Shown here: in pieces, positions 1 through 9,200 of the stretch
How positions within the stretch are numbered: the stretch's first letter is position 1
How the letters are laid out: every line of letters begins with the position of its first letter
DNA from: Brevibacillus gelatini
GTDB lineage: Bacteria; Bacillota; Bacilli; Brevibacillales; Brevibacillaceae
Assembly (NCBI RefSeq): GCF_003710935.1
Contig: NZ_RHHS01000017.1
Location: 1-64,000, forward strand
Direction: 5' to 3'
DNA: 64,000 nucleotides
Notes under the pieces: model-generated
What the model saw: only the letters and a program-made list of their open reading frames with translations
What the model was told of the DNA's origin: nothing
Database searches by the model: none
Program-made: the position numbers and the translations under genes

Positions 1-83
1 ACTATGGCTTGACTCACACCCCCGCCTGGAGCAGCTTGCATGCAAGGGCGGGGCTGTGCTATATTTGAGTTAATCAGCAACGC

Positions 84-172
84 GGAGGGATACCGAAGTG
101 GTCATAACGGGGCGGTCTTGAAAACCGTTAGAGTGCAAGCTCACGCGGGTTCGAATCCTGCTCCCTCCGCCA
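84..172 (+). tRNA. tRNA-Ser (anticodon UGA)
   Basis: The acceptor arm GGAGGGA at 84-90 pairs exactly with TCCCTCC at 162-168, followed by a G discriminator and an encoded CCA at 170-172. The anticodon loop CTTGAAA carries TGA, which reads serine UCA codons. A long variable arm, typical of serine tRNAs, lies between the anticodon stem and the T arm (GGTTCGAATCC). It stands alone here; no second tRNA is visible. Confidence 0.97.
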
Positions 173-401
173 TCTTTTTTTCTGACAAACTACAACTTGC
201 AGGACGAGGCGATCTCTTTTTTACCAAAAGAGGTCTTTTTCTTTTTCGACAGCAAAAGCCTGGTTGCCGGGTCCAACAAGCACAGGATGGTCCATTGGCA
301 GACTATCCGTTTTTTTCCTCAAAATCCAGAAGAACCAATATCGAAGCTTGGCGCGATATGAGATATGCTGTAACCAAGGACTCGATTGTTTCTTGGGGCC
401 T
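173..401. other. Intergenic stretch without a recognisable gene
   Basis: Between the tRNA and the terminator before the acyl-CoA ligase nothing convincing is coded. The open frames crossing this stretch have no ribosome binding site, run through the tRNA, and give no family-like protein. A short imperfect repeat of AGAGG and T-rich tracts just after the tRNA (about 200-245) could end the tRNA transcript. Confidence 0.5.
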
Positions 402-441
402 GCGGCAGCTTCAATAATGCAGAGGAAGCTGCCGCTTTTTT
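402..441 (+). terminator. Rho-independent terminator
   Basis: A perfect 11-bp GC-rich stem (402-412 with 425-435, starting GCGGCAGCTTC) is followed by six T residues. It insulates the tRNA region from the acyl-CoA ligase gene. Confidence 0.85.
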
Positions 442-519
442 CATGATAAAAAATCAGAAAATAAATACAAAACAGAAAATAAAAATATAATAAAGGCAAA
501 CGAGGATGAGGGAGGTATC

Positions 520-2091
520 ATGATGATCGAAACCCAACGAGCCAGAAGAAATACGCTTGGTGACATCCTGCGAAGAAGCCGAATGCGGTACCCGGACAAA
601 ATTGCCTTGCAGTTTGAGGAAGAAGTTCTTACATACAGCGAGCTGGATCAACTGGTCAATCAGGCGGCCCATACGTTCCTCGCCAACGGTCTGCAAAAGG
701 GTGAGAGAGTGGCGGTGCTGTCTCGAAACTCGATGGATTTTGTCATTCTCAACTTTGCGCTTGCCAAAGCAGGACTGATTATGGTGCCGATCAACTTCAT
801 GCTGAACACGAGTGATGTCGCGTTTATTTTGGGTCACGCGGAGGTGAGCGCCTGCTTTGTAGCTCCAGAGTTTCTCACCGTGGCCCAAGAGGCGATTGTA
901 CAGGCTGGGCTGTCGCCCAAGCTGCTGTCGCTCATCTCCAGACCTGCAAAGCCGGAAGGAGCGTGGGTGCCGTTTCGCACGCTGATTCAGGATGCGAGCA
1001 CCGACGAGCCGGAGCAGGAACTGTTTGACGACGATGTTGCGCACATTTTGTATACGAGCGGTACGGAGTCGCGGCCAAAAGGGGTCATGCTGACGCACAG
1101 CAGCATTTTGTCCGAATACGTGAGCACGATCATTGACGGGAACATGGCGCACGATGACGTGGCGATTCACGCGCTACCGCTGTTTCATAGCGCACAACTG
1201 CATTGCTTCCTAGGGCCCTACATTTATCTGGGGGGAACAGGCATCATCCTGGAGCAGGTAACGCCCGGACTGATCCTGGAGATGGTCGAGACACACAAGG
1301 CGACACAGCTGTTTTGTCCGCCAACCGTCTGGATTGCCTTGCTGCGCTCGCCTGATTTTGCCTCCCGCAACCTTTCCTCCTTGCAAAAATGTTACTACGG
1401 AGCGGCAATCATGCCGGTCGAAGTGCTGAAGGAGCTGGGGACACGCCTGCCGAACGCGCAGTTTTACAATTTTTATGGCCAAACGGAGGTAGCTCCGCTG
1501 GCGACAGTCTTGCCGCCGCAGGACCAGATTCGAAAAGCAGGCTCGGCAGGCAAGCCTGCGCTGAACGTGGAGACGAAAATTGTGGATGAGGAAGGGAACG
1601 AGGTGCCAAGGGGCTGCGTTGGCGAGATTGTGCATCGAACCAGCCATGCGATGATCGGCTATTTTCGCGACGAGGAGAAGACGCGGGCGGCCTTCAAGGG
1701 AGGCTGGTTCCATAGCGGTGACTTGGGGATAATGGATGAAGAAGGATATATCACGATTGTAGACCGCAAAAAGGACATGATTAAATCAGGTGGCGAAAAC
1801 GTGGCAAGCAGGGAAGTGGAGGAGCTGATTTATCAGCACCCAAAAGTATCCGAGGTGGCGGTGATCGGTGTTCCGCATCCGTATTGGATCGAGGCGGTGA
1901 CGGCGGTCGTTGTGCCGAAGGCTGGCGAGACGTTGACGGCAGAGGAACTGCTCGCGTTTTGCAAGGAGCGCCTTGCTTCGTTCAAAGCACCGAAGTACGT
2001 TTTCATCACAGATACCTTGCCGCGCAACCCCAGCGGGAAAATATTGAAGCGCGAATTGCGTCTGCGGTACGACACGCTTCCAGCCACGTAG
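520..2091 (+). CDS. Long-chain acyl-CoA synthetase (AMP-dependent ligase, class I)
   Basis: ANL-superfamily enzyme that would activate a carboxylic acid, probably a fatty acid, to an acyl-adenylate and then an acyl-CoA in the cytoplasm. The 523-residue length fits the family. The AMP-binding P-loop-like motif YTSGTESRPKGVMLTH is at about residues 176-191, the YGQTE motif at about 319, and the C-terminal hinge and lid read GWFHSGDLG and DRKKDMIKSGGENV. The conserved PRNPSGKILKREL, carrying the catalytic lysine, is near the end. The start ATG has GGGAGG seven bases upstream; an ATG directly follows it and could also be used. Monocistronic between two strong terminators. The exact substrate cannot be told from sequence. 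Confidence 0.9.
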   Translation: MMIETQRARRNTLGDILRRSRMRYPDKIALQFEEEVLTYSELDQLVNQAAHTFLANGLQKGERVAVLSRNSMDFVILNFALAKAGLIMVPINFMLNTSDVAFILGHAEVSACFVAPEFLTVAQEAIVQAGLSPKLLSLISRPAKPEGAWVPFRTLIQDASTDEPEQELFDDDVAHILYTSGTESRPKGVMLTHSSILSEYVSTIIDGNMAHDDVAIHALPLFHSAQLHCFLGPYIYLGGTGIILEQVTPGLILEMVETHKATQLFCPPTVWIALLRSPDFASRNLSSLQKCYYGAAIMPVEVLKELGTRLPNAQFYNFYGQTEVAPLATVLPPQDQIRKAGSAGKPALNVETKIVDEEGNEVPRGCVGEIVHRTSHAMIGYFRDEEKTRAAFKGGWFHSGDLGIMDEEGYITIVDRKKDMIKSGGENVASREVEELIYQHPKVSEVAVIGVPHPYWIEAVTAVVVPKAGETLTAEELLAFCKERLASFKAPKYVFITDTLPRNPSGKILKRELRLRYDTLPAT

Positions 2092-2113
2092 CTGCCTGCT
2101 GGCAAACGAACAG

Positions 2114-2160
2114 AAAACCCGCCCGACTGCCGGCTGGTCCGGTTTGTCGGGCGGGTTTTT
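2114..2160. terminator. Bidirectional terminator between convergent genes
   Basis: Long stem (about 2114-2126 with 2146-2159, AAAACCCGCCCGAC paired with its complement), T-run on the plus side and A-run at the left end, so it can serve both the ligase and the convergent NamZ-fusion gene. Confidence 0.9.
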
Positions 2161-2168
2161 TCGTGCGT

Positions 2169-4439
2169 CTATTTCACATGGGAGACAGTCGGCCGATCAG
2201 GGCTGATGACTTCGAAGCGGTAGCCTTTTGACTTTAAAAAGGTAATGACTTCCGGAAGGGATTGTGCCGTTGGCGTTTTCGTACTTGCGTCGTGCATGAG
2301 TACGACAATTTCTTTTTGCGATTTTACCTGCTGTTTAATAGTGGCGAGTGCCTGCTGGGCAGTGTATTGATTGCTGCGGGCGTCGCCGTTGGTGACATTC
2401 CAGTCGATGAACGTGTAGCCTTTTTTGTTCGCTTCGGCTTTAATGGCGCTCATGACTGTTTTTTGGCTGTTGTACCGTTTCGGGTCCTGGTATTTGAGGC
2501 TGACCGTGTTGGTGCTGCCGCCCGGATAGCGGAACAAGACAGGCTTGGTGCCGATTGCTTTTTCGATGAGCTGATTGCCTTTTTCCAGGTCGGCAAAAAA
2601 GGCTTCGGTGCTTTTGTAGACGACTTGGTAATCGTGTGAGTACGTATGCCCGCCAATGGCGTGCCCTTCTGCGACGGCCCGCTTCAAAATCGCTTCGTGG
2701 CCAGGGACGTATCTGCCTACGACGAAGAAAGTAGCTTTCACCTGGTATTTTTTCAGCGTATCGAGGATGTGCGGTGTCACAGGCGACGGGCCGTCGTCAA
2801 ATGTCAGATACGCGATTTTTTCCCCAGTGTTCGGCGCTGGTGCCACGGGCGGCTTGGGAGCCGGGGCGGCTGTGACTGGCGGCTGGGCAGTCCCCGGTTT
2901 TGCAGCCGGAGCCGTCGTACCCGGTGGCTGGGCCGTTCCAGGCTTCGGAGCTTGCGTCGTCGCACCCGGCGGCTGGGCCGTTCCAGGCTTCGGAGCTTGC
3001 GTCGTCGTACCCGGTGGCTGAGCCGTTTCAGGTTTCGGAGCTTGTGTCGTCGTGCCAGGCGGCTGACTAGTACCAGGCTTCGGAGCTGGGGCAGTCGTAC
3101 CTGGCGGTTGAGTCGTTCCGGACTGCGGCGGCAGATCCGTCGTAACCGTTCCAAGCTCGGGAGCCGGAGCGGTTGTAGCAGTCGGCTGTGTTGCTTCCGT
3201 TGCTACTGGCCCGCTGTGAATTGGCTTGGTTGGAACGAACGGGGCATCGCCATAAATGAAAAAGTTTTTGCGCAGCTCCTTGAATTTGCCAAGCGCTTCC
3301 GCGTAGGAGTCAACGATTTCCTGCGGGCTTTTGCCTTGCGCAAGCAGTTGGCCGATTTTGTCTGTACCCATCACCTGCTCGAACAACGTAATCTCCTTGT
3401 CCGTGCCAAGCGGTACAGGGAAGGGCTGGAGCTGTCTCGCATAGGCAAGCGCGTACAACCCCGTTTTTACCGGATTGAAGCTTCGCGGATCGTAAATGCG
3501 CAGCCTGACGCCGCCTGCTTTCCCCTTTTTCTCCGGGAGAAAAATTACGCCTGGCAACAGGCTGCCGTTCATGAGATCGGCGTATCTCACGGAATCGATG
3601 CCTTCTGCGCCAACCCAAGTAAAATGGTCTGCCTGGGTAACGGGGGTGCCTTCGCCAAGGCCTGTCGCCATGTAGCCGTAGACCGAAGACAGGTCAGGCA
3701 AGTGCGGGGAGCCCGGAACCCAGCTCAGCCCCGTCTCCTGATAGAGCATGGAGCGGGTGTAGCCCTGCATGGGAACGACGTACAGGTCAGCGCCTATGGT
3801 ACGGTTGAAAAACAGCGCAAGCTCGCCAATCGTCATGCCGTGGGCCAGCGGCAACTCGTCGACGCCGATAAAGGATTCATACCGCTTTTCCAGCACGGGC
3901 CCTTCCACGATGGTGCCGCCGAGCGGGTTGGGGCGGTCGAGTACGATAACCTGCTTACCTTGCTCCTTTGCAGCCGTCATGGCGTATTTGAGCGTCGATA
4001 GGTAAGTGTACGTCCGGGAGCCGATGTCTTGCAGATCGACGAGAAGCGTGTCAAGATGTGCAAGCATTTCCGGTGTTGGCTGGCGGGTTGAGCCGTACAA
4101 GCCGTAGACCGGAATGCCATAGACCGGGTGAATGAAGCTCTCCGGCTGGCTTGCCACCTGTGCCTTGCCATCCAGTCCATACTCGGGAGCGAACAACGCT
4201 GTGAGCGTGATGGAGCGGTCACGACGCAACAGGTCGATGGTGCTCGTTCCCTGACTATTGACGCCGGTTTGGTTGGTAATCAGCCCGACTTTTTTTTCCT
4301 CGATCAAATGATGGAATTGGTCGAACAGTACATCGCTTCCCAATTGAACAGTAGCTGTGTTCGCAGAGCTGCCTCCGGGGGGAAGCATGGTCAAAATCAG
4401 TGCCAGGATAAGAAAAGGAATAAATTTTTTCATCATCAT
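2169..4439 (-). CDS. namZ: Secreted NamZ-like exo-N-acetylmuramidase fused to a polysaccharide deacetylase
   Basis: 756 residues. A Sec signal peptide occupies about residues 1-26. Residues about 30-400 are a DUF1343/NamZ domain, recognised by LDRPNPLGG, GSRTYTYLSTL, GMTIGELA and the LFAPEYGLDG block. NamZ enzymes release terminal N-acetylmuramate from cell-wall glycans. Residues 444-533 are six 15-residue repeats of QPPGTT(T/A)xAPKPGTA type. Residues about 540-745 are a NodB-type deacetylase with all five motifs: TFDDGPSP, HTYSHDY, FRYPGG, DWN and LMHD. The protein therefore probably acts outside the cell on wall glycan. The family's usual PEHG reads PEYG here. Single-gene transcript; the start ATG is one of three consecutive ATG codons behind GAAAGAGG. 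Confidence 0.88.
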   Translation of the reverse strand: MMMKKFIPFLILALILTMLPPGGSSANTATVQLGSDVLFDQFHHLIEEKKVGLITNQTGVNSQGTSTIDLLRRDRSITLTALFAPEYGLDGKAQVASQPESFIHPVYGIPVYGLYGSTRQPTPEMLAHLDTLLVDLQDIGSRTYTYLSTLKYAMTAAKEQGKQVIVLDRPNPLGGTIVEGPVLEKRYESFIGVDELPLAHGMTIGELALFFNRTIGADLYVVPMQGYTRSMLYQETGLSWVPGSPHLPDLSSVYGYMATGLGEGTPVTQADHFTWVGAEGIDSVRYADLMNGSLLPGVIFLPEKKGKAGGVRLRIYDPRSFNPVKTGLYALAYARQLQPFPVPLGTDKEITLFEQVMGTDKIGQLLAQGKSPQEIVDSYAEALGKFKELRKNFFIYGDAPFVPTKPIHSGPVATEATQPTATTAPAPELGTVTTDLPPQSGTTQPPGTTAPAPKPGTSQPPGTTTQAPKPETAQPPGTTTQAPKPGTAQPPGATTQAPKPGTAQPPGTTAPAAKPGTAQPPVTAAPAPKPPVAPAPNTGEKIAYLTFDDGPSPVTPHILDTLKKYQVKATFFVVGRYVPGHEAILKRAVAEGHAIGGHTYSHDYQVVYKSTEAFFADLEKGNQLIEKAIGTKPVLFRYPGGSTNTVSLKYQDPKRYNSQKTVMSAIKAEANKKGYTFIDWNVTNGDARSNQYTAQQALATIKQQVKSQKEIVVLMHDASTKTPTAQSLPEVITFLKSKGYRFEVISPDRPTVSHVK
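2841..3110 (-). repeat. Six tandem 45-bp repeats encoding a Pro/Thr linker
   Basis: In-frame 45-bp units encode QPPGTTTQAPKPGTA-like 15-mers, six copies with no gap, joining the NamZ and NodB domains. Middle copies are nearly identical at the DNA level, while the outer copies have drifted, which suggests expansion from the centre. Confidence 0.9.
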
Positions 4440-4711
4440 TGCCTCTTTCGAAGAAAAATACAGTCGTTTCTAAATTCATTGTAACGGTTTTTGACAGAAT
4501 GATGGCTTTATTTTTGTAACAATTTGAAATTAGGTCTAAAGATAGAGAAACATCGTATTTTTTGACGATTACCAGTTGGTTCCTGCTTGTCCAATCCGGG
4601 TCATTCCTTTTACAATGACAGTACGGTCTTGGCAAGGAATGGCTTGAAACCGCACCAAGCCTATAGTAGATTAAGAATCGTGTGAATCTTAGTGGAAACG
4701 GAGTGGACATC

Positions 4712-5482
4712 TTGCTGAAAAAACTCGCATCATTTGTGCTGGCAATTGCTCTGGTGCCTATGGCAACATTTTCTGCGGCGGCAGCTTCTGCCCCTGTGCA
4801 GAGTGCCGTCAAGGTGGAGTACAATAAAAAAGAAATTGTATTCCCCGATCAAAAGCCGCTGATTCGCGACAGCCGGACACTGGTACCGATCCGTCCGATC
4901 GCGGAAACATTGGGCTTTAAAGTCGATTGGAACGAGAAAACGAGAACCGTGACGATTGACAAAGGAAACGACAACATCCGTCTCGTCGTCACACAAAAAA
5001 TTGCCAAGAAAAATGGACAAACGATCAATCTGGACGTGCCTGCGCAAATTGTCAACCAGCGCACCGTCGTGCCTGTGCGTTTCATTGCTGAGGCGCTGAG
5101 TTACAAGGTCGATTGGGATCAGGCTACGCAAACGGTTTTGATTGCGGATCAGGCTGTTGTTGAGGAAGAAAAGCCACAAGAGCCGGCCAAGCCTGCAGAA
5201 GACAATAGCAAACCGGAGCAGGCAAGCTTTGATAAGGACAGCATTTCTGGAAAAAGCTTCCGTCTGGGGACGATGGGCATCTACGAAATCCTTGGAACCG
5301 TTGATCCAAAGGCAGAGGTGACAGTCACTTTGGAAGGAAAGACGTATGAGGTAGAAGTCAAGGCGGATGGAACTTTCGAGTTTTATCGGACCACCTACGA
5401 TGGCATTAAAAATTTCACACTCAAGGCTGAAGTCGATGGCAAAGAGGATACATTCGAGGGCGAGTTTGCTGCTCGAAACTAA
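4712..5482 (+). CDS. Secreted copper-amine-oxidase-N-domain protein
   Basis: A cell-surface or secreted protein of unknown substrate. The mature part begins with two tandem copies of the copper amine oxidase N-terminal domain, each with the signature TLVPIRPIAETLG or TVVPVRFIAEAL followed by VDW and VxI. The C-terminal 90 residues form a beta-rich domain of Ig/bacterial-Ig type after a Lys/Glu/Pro linker. The N-terminus LKKLASFVLAIALVPM ending in AAAASA is a Sec signal. I chose the TTG at 4712 because GGAG lies eight bases upstream and the signal peptide then starts properly; an ATG at 4682 in frame has no ribosome site. These domains are usual in Firmicute wall proteins; catalytic activity is not implied. 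Confidence 0.85.
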   Translation: MLKKLASFVLAIALVPMATFSAAAASAPVQSAVKVEYNKKEIVFPDQKPLIRDSRTLVPIRPIAETLGFKVDWNEKTRTVTIDKGNDNIRLVVTQKIAKKNGQTINLDVPAQIVNQRTVVPVRFIAEALSYKVDWDQATQTVLIADQAVVEEEKPQEPAKPAEDNSKPEQASFDKDSISGKSFRLGTMGIYEILGTVDPKAEVTVTLEGKTYEVEVKADGTFEFYRTTYDGIKNFTLKAEVDGKEDTFEGEFAARN

Positions 5483-5503
5483 GCCAGCCACTTCCTGAGT
5501 AAG

Positions 5504-5546
5504 AACACCTCCCGCGCACCACACTATGCGCAAGGAGGTGTTTTTT
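5504..5546 (+). terminator. Terminator-like hairpin that contains the next gene's ribosome binding site
   Basis: AACACCTCC (5504-5512) pairs with GGAGGTGTT (5534-5542), with an inner GCGC/GCGC pairing, and TTTT follows. The same GGAGG is the only Shine-Dalgarno sequence of the lipoprotein gene starting at 5545/5548. So one hairpin looks able both to end the upstream transcript and to hide the next start site. Confidence 0.7.
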
Positions 5547-6171
5547 GTTGAAGCGAATTGGTTATTGCCTATATGCGTCGATTTTGCTTGTCGCTCTGAT
5601 GACGGGCTGCACGCCAAACAAGGAACAAGGCACCGAGGATCGCAACGGTAACGAGGCCAAATTCGATGCGTACGGCATCAACTTTCGCAATGACAACGTC
5701 GGAATGGACAAAGGGCCAGCGGCAATGATTACCCAGAAAATGGTTCATAATCGCGAGCCGCATCTCGTCGCCTATCTGGAGCGGCATGCGGAAAAGGTGC
5801 CTGGCGTAGCCGATTTGAAAGTGCTGGCGTACAAGGACACGCTATTAATCGGTGTTTTGCCACTGGATACGCCAAAACCCGATGAAATCAATCCGCGTCC
5901 GTCGATCCGGCATACGCCGGGGAGGATTGTGCGCAACGACAACGGACATACAGATGCGCTGCAAAAGCGCGTGGTGGATCGAATGCGAAGCAGGCTGCAG
6001 AGCGAGTCGCGCTTCAACTTGATGTACGTGTCCACGAACAGGGCGGTTTACGACCGCATCTTCGATTTGCACCAGCGTATTCTTCGCGGCGAGGCAGTCA
6101 GCAACGAAGAGTTCCAGGTGCTGCTCAACGATATTGGCTATACCGTCAAAGGGTACAATCTCGTCGATTGA
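5545..6171 (+). CDS. YhcN/YlaJ-family sporulation lipoprotein
   Basis: A 208-residue lipoprotein: a hydrophobic signal ending in the lipobox LMTGC places the modified cysteine at about residue 22. The middle (AEKVPGVADLKVLAYKDTLLIGV) and the tail resemble the YhcN/YlaJ family, which in Bacillus are forespore or spore-membrane lipoproteins; this is a family-level inference. The start is TTG at 5545 or the TTG three bases later, both served by GGAGG at 5534-5538. That ribosome site lies inside a hairpin (see the terminator entry). A strong terminator overlaps the stop codon. Confidence 0.75.
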   Translation: MLKRIGYCLYASILLVALMTGCTPNKEQGTEDRNGNEAKFDAYGINFRNDNVGMDKGPAAMITQKMVHNREPHLVAYLERHAEKVPGVADLKVLAYKDTLLIGVLPLDTPKPDEINPRPSIRHTPGRIVRNDNGHTDALQKRVVDRMRSRLQSESRFNLMYVSTNRAVYDRIFDLHQRILRGEAVSNEEFQVLLNDIGYTVKGYNLVD

Positions 6172-6207
6172 CAAAAAGCCACCTGGATGTCCGGGTGGGC
6201 TTTTTGT
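6171..6207 (+). terminator. Rho-independent terminator
   Basis: ACAAAAAGCCACC (6171-6183) pairs with GGTGGGCTTTTTGT (6194-6207) with one bulge; the A/T-rich base provides the U-tract. It begins immediately at the stop codon of the lipoprotein gene. Confidence 0.8.
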
Positions 6208-6288
6208 CGAGCGTGGCTTGCGGCAGGAGTTTTGCAAGAAATGGGGAAATAGTCTGGAAGAGTAGGTGAACGGCAAGGAGTGCAACCG

Positions 6289-9200
6289 ATGAGTCATTTC
6301 CAGGTACCCATTTCCAAAATCACGCTTCCTTCGCAAAAGCCGTATGTGCTCAGGCGTCCTGCGCTGGCGCGGAAGCTGCGGCTGCTCGCTCACGCCCGGC
6401 TCTGCCTGATCCACGCCGGGGCGGGGTACGGCAAAACGACATCGTTTGCCACGTTTTTGCACGATGAAGCGCGATCTGCTTCCTGGTATTTCATCACGGA
6501 AGAAGACACTGCGCTTCCCGATTTTTTGTGGTGTCTGTTGGAGAGTGTCCGGCGTGTCACTCCTGACTTTGCACCGTCTTTGCGCGAGCTGCTTCTTAAC
6601 TTGGCGGAATCGCAACAGGAGCATACGGCAGAAGCCAGGCGGCTCGCAGACTTGTTTGCCCACGAATGCGCCGGGCTTCCCGACGATTTTGTGATCGTTC
6701 TGGACAACTATCACCGGATTGCAAGCGGAAGTGGTGCCGACTGCTTCGTGTCCGAACTGGTCGAACTGCTGCCGCACAAAGTCAAGCTGGCGATCCTGAC
6801 CCGTGTCCGTCCCGACTGGGCACAGTTGGAGCTGCTCACGGCGCGCGGTGATTGCCTGGAGCTTGCGACGGATGACTTGGCGTTTACGCTGGAAGAGAGC
6901 GAAGCTTTTTACTCCGATCAATACGACATCGCCCTGACAGACGACGAATGGAAGCAGGTCGAAGAAGTCACCCGTGGCTGGGTGATCGCGCTGCGCTCGA
7001 TCGGGGAGAAAATTGCACGGGGCTTCCGGCTCGCAGACAGTCTGCACGAATTGTCCCGGCTGCTGCATTTGCTGGAAGCGGACGTGTGGATTGGCCTTGC
7101 CGAAGATATGCAGCAGTTTTTGATGGAGGCTGCGGCCCTGGAGGCGTTTACCCCTGAAGACTGCGAGCAGGTCTTGGGAGCTGCGGCGTTGGAAAAGCTG
7201 GAGGAGGCGAAGCGCAGTCATCTGTTTTTGCACGTGGACGAGCGGGGGATGCATGTTTTCCATCCGTTGTTTCAGCGGCTGTTATCGAGCAAGCTTGCGT
7301 CACGCCAGGACATTTACCGGCGAGTCAACCAGGGAGCGGCCGTCTGGTACCGCCGCAAAGGCGAAGAAGAGCGGGCGTTCGAGCGCTTGCGCCTGATTGA
7401 GCAGTGGGATGTGCTCGGCTCATGGGTATGCATGGCTGCGGAGCGCTTTTTGAGTGCGGGCGTGCTGGACGGGCTGTACAAATGGCTGACGCTGTTGCCG
7501 GATTCGATCAAAGCAGAGGAGCACTGGCTCTGGTTTTACCAGGGAGAGGTGGAGCGGTACCGCTGTCTGTACGCCAAGGCGTTTGCCTCCTACGAGCAGT
7601 TTCTCGCCTTTTGCGAGGAAAAACACGACCGGATCGGGCTGTGCCGCGGGTTGGAAGGCAAGGCGAGAGTCCATCTCGACAGCGTACAGGGCGTCAAGGC
7701 GGAGGAACTGCTCAAGCGGGCAATCCAGCTGCTTCCGCCGCAAGAGCAGGAAAGCGAGATGGCCCCAAGACTGTACCGCCTGCTGGCGGAAATTTATACA
7801 AACCGCGGAGATTCGAGGCTGGCGGCGGCGTGGTATGAAAAAAGCCAGGAGCTGGAGCAGCAGACAGAGGTCGAGCTGGAGTCGCGGCTGCTGTTTCGCA
7901 CGGGACGGCTGCAGTCGTCCATCCAGCTTTTGGAGAACAAATGGCAGATGGAACAGACCAGGCATCCGGCCTTGACGCGCTCCTATCGGGAAACGTCGCT
8001 GTTGCTGTCCTTCGTCTATGCGTTAAACGGCGAGTGGGAGCGCGGTTTCGAGGCGGCGGAAACAGCCATTCAGCTTGGACGAGCGGCGCATTCCCCGTTC
8101 GTGGAGGCGAATGGCTACGTCAGAAAAGCGCATGCGGCGCTCATTGGCCAGGCACTGCCTGCGGACGAGATTCGCCAGCTTTACGAAAAAGGCTTGCAGA
8201 TGATGGAGGAACTGCAGTCCACGCGCGGAAAGTCCGAGACGCTGCTCGGGCTGACGCTGTTTCACGCCAGTCAGAAGGCGCTCGATCAGGCGCTGTTGTA
8301 CGGCAAGCGAGGAATACACGAAACCGAGGCCATGCGCGACGACTGGCTGGGCAGCCTGGTGCGGATGGCGATCGGAATCGCCTATGCCAGATACGGCAAG
8401 GACGAAGAGGCACTGGAGACGTTTCGCGACTGCTCGGAGCGGCTGAGTCGTTGCGGAGACAGCTATCATGTGGCGATTTGCCAGTTGTGGCAAAGCTTTC
8501 TTGCGTACCGCAGCAAGCAGTGGGAGCTGTTCGTCCCCGCCGTAACGCAGGCGCTGTCGCTGATGCAGACAGGCGAGTACGTCTTTTTGCTGCAGCGTCC
8601 GACCCTGCTCACTCCGTACGACGTGCAGCAGCTGATGCCGATTCTGCTGGAAGCGGAACGGCGAAAAGTATCGCCGGACTACGTTTCCCAACTGTTAAAC
8701 GATCTCGGCTTGCAAAATGTCACCTTTCACCCTGGCTATACTTTGCGCATCCAGACGTTGGGCGCGTTTCGCGTCTGGCTGGGCGAGCGCGAACTGAGCG
8801 AGAAGGCGTGGCAGCGCGGAACCGCCAAGCTGTTGTTCCAGCTGCTGTTGACCAAGCGCCACCATCTGCTGGCTCGCGAGGACATTATGCACCGTCTCTG
8901 GCCGGATAGCCAGGAAGAAGCGGCGATCCGCGATTTCAAGGTCGCGCTCAACGCCTTGAACAAAGCGCTGGAGCCAAACCGGACAGCGCGGACGGACACC
9001 TTTTTTATTCAACGCCATGGCAGTTCCTACGGATTCAACCTCGCGTCCGGCTATCATCTGGATGTGGAGGAGTTCGAAAAGCTGGTCACATCGGGATTGG
9101 CCGAGCAGGACGAGCGGCAGGCGGGTGTTTTGCTGGAAAAAGGGCTCAGCTACTACCAGGGCGAGTACATACCGGAGTGCCGCTACGAGGAATGGTGCGT

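Noticed and set aside
40-417. A 125-codon frame covering the tRNA-Ser region
   Set aside because: It runs straight through the tRNA and a terminator, has no ribosome site and no family likeness.
2646-4001. Long Arg-rich open frame on the plus strand opposite the NamZ fusion
   Set aside because: It is the complement of the repeat-rich gene; its Arg/Leu content follows from the GC-rich antisense codons. No ribosome site or homology.
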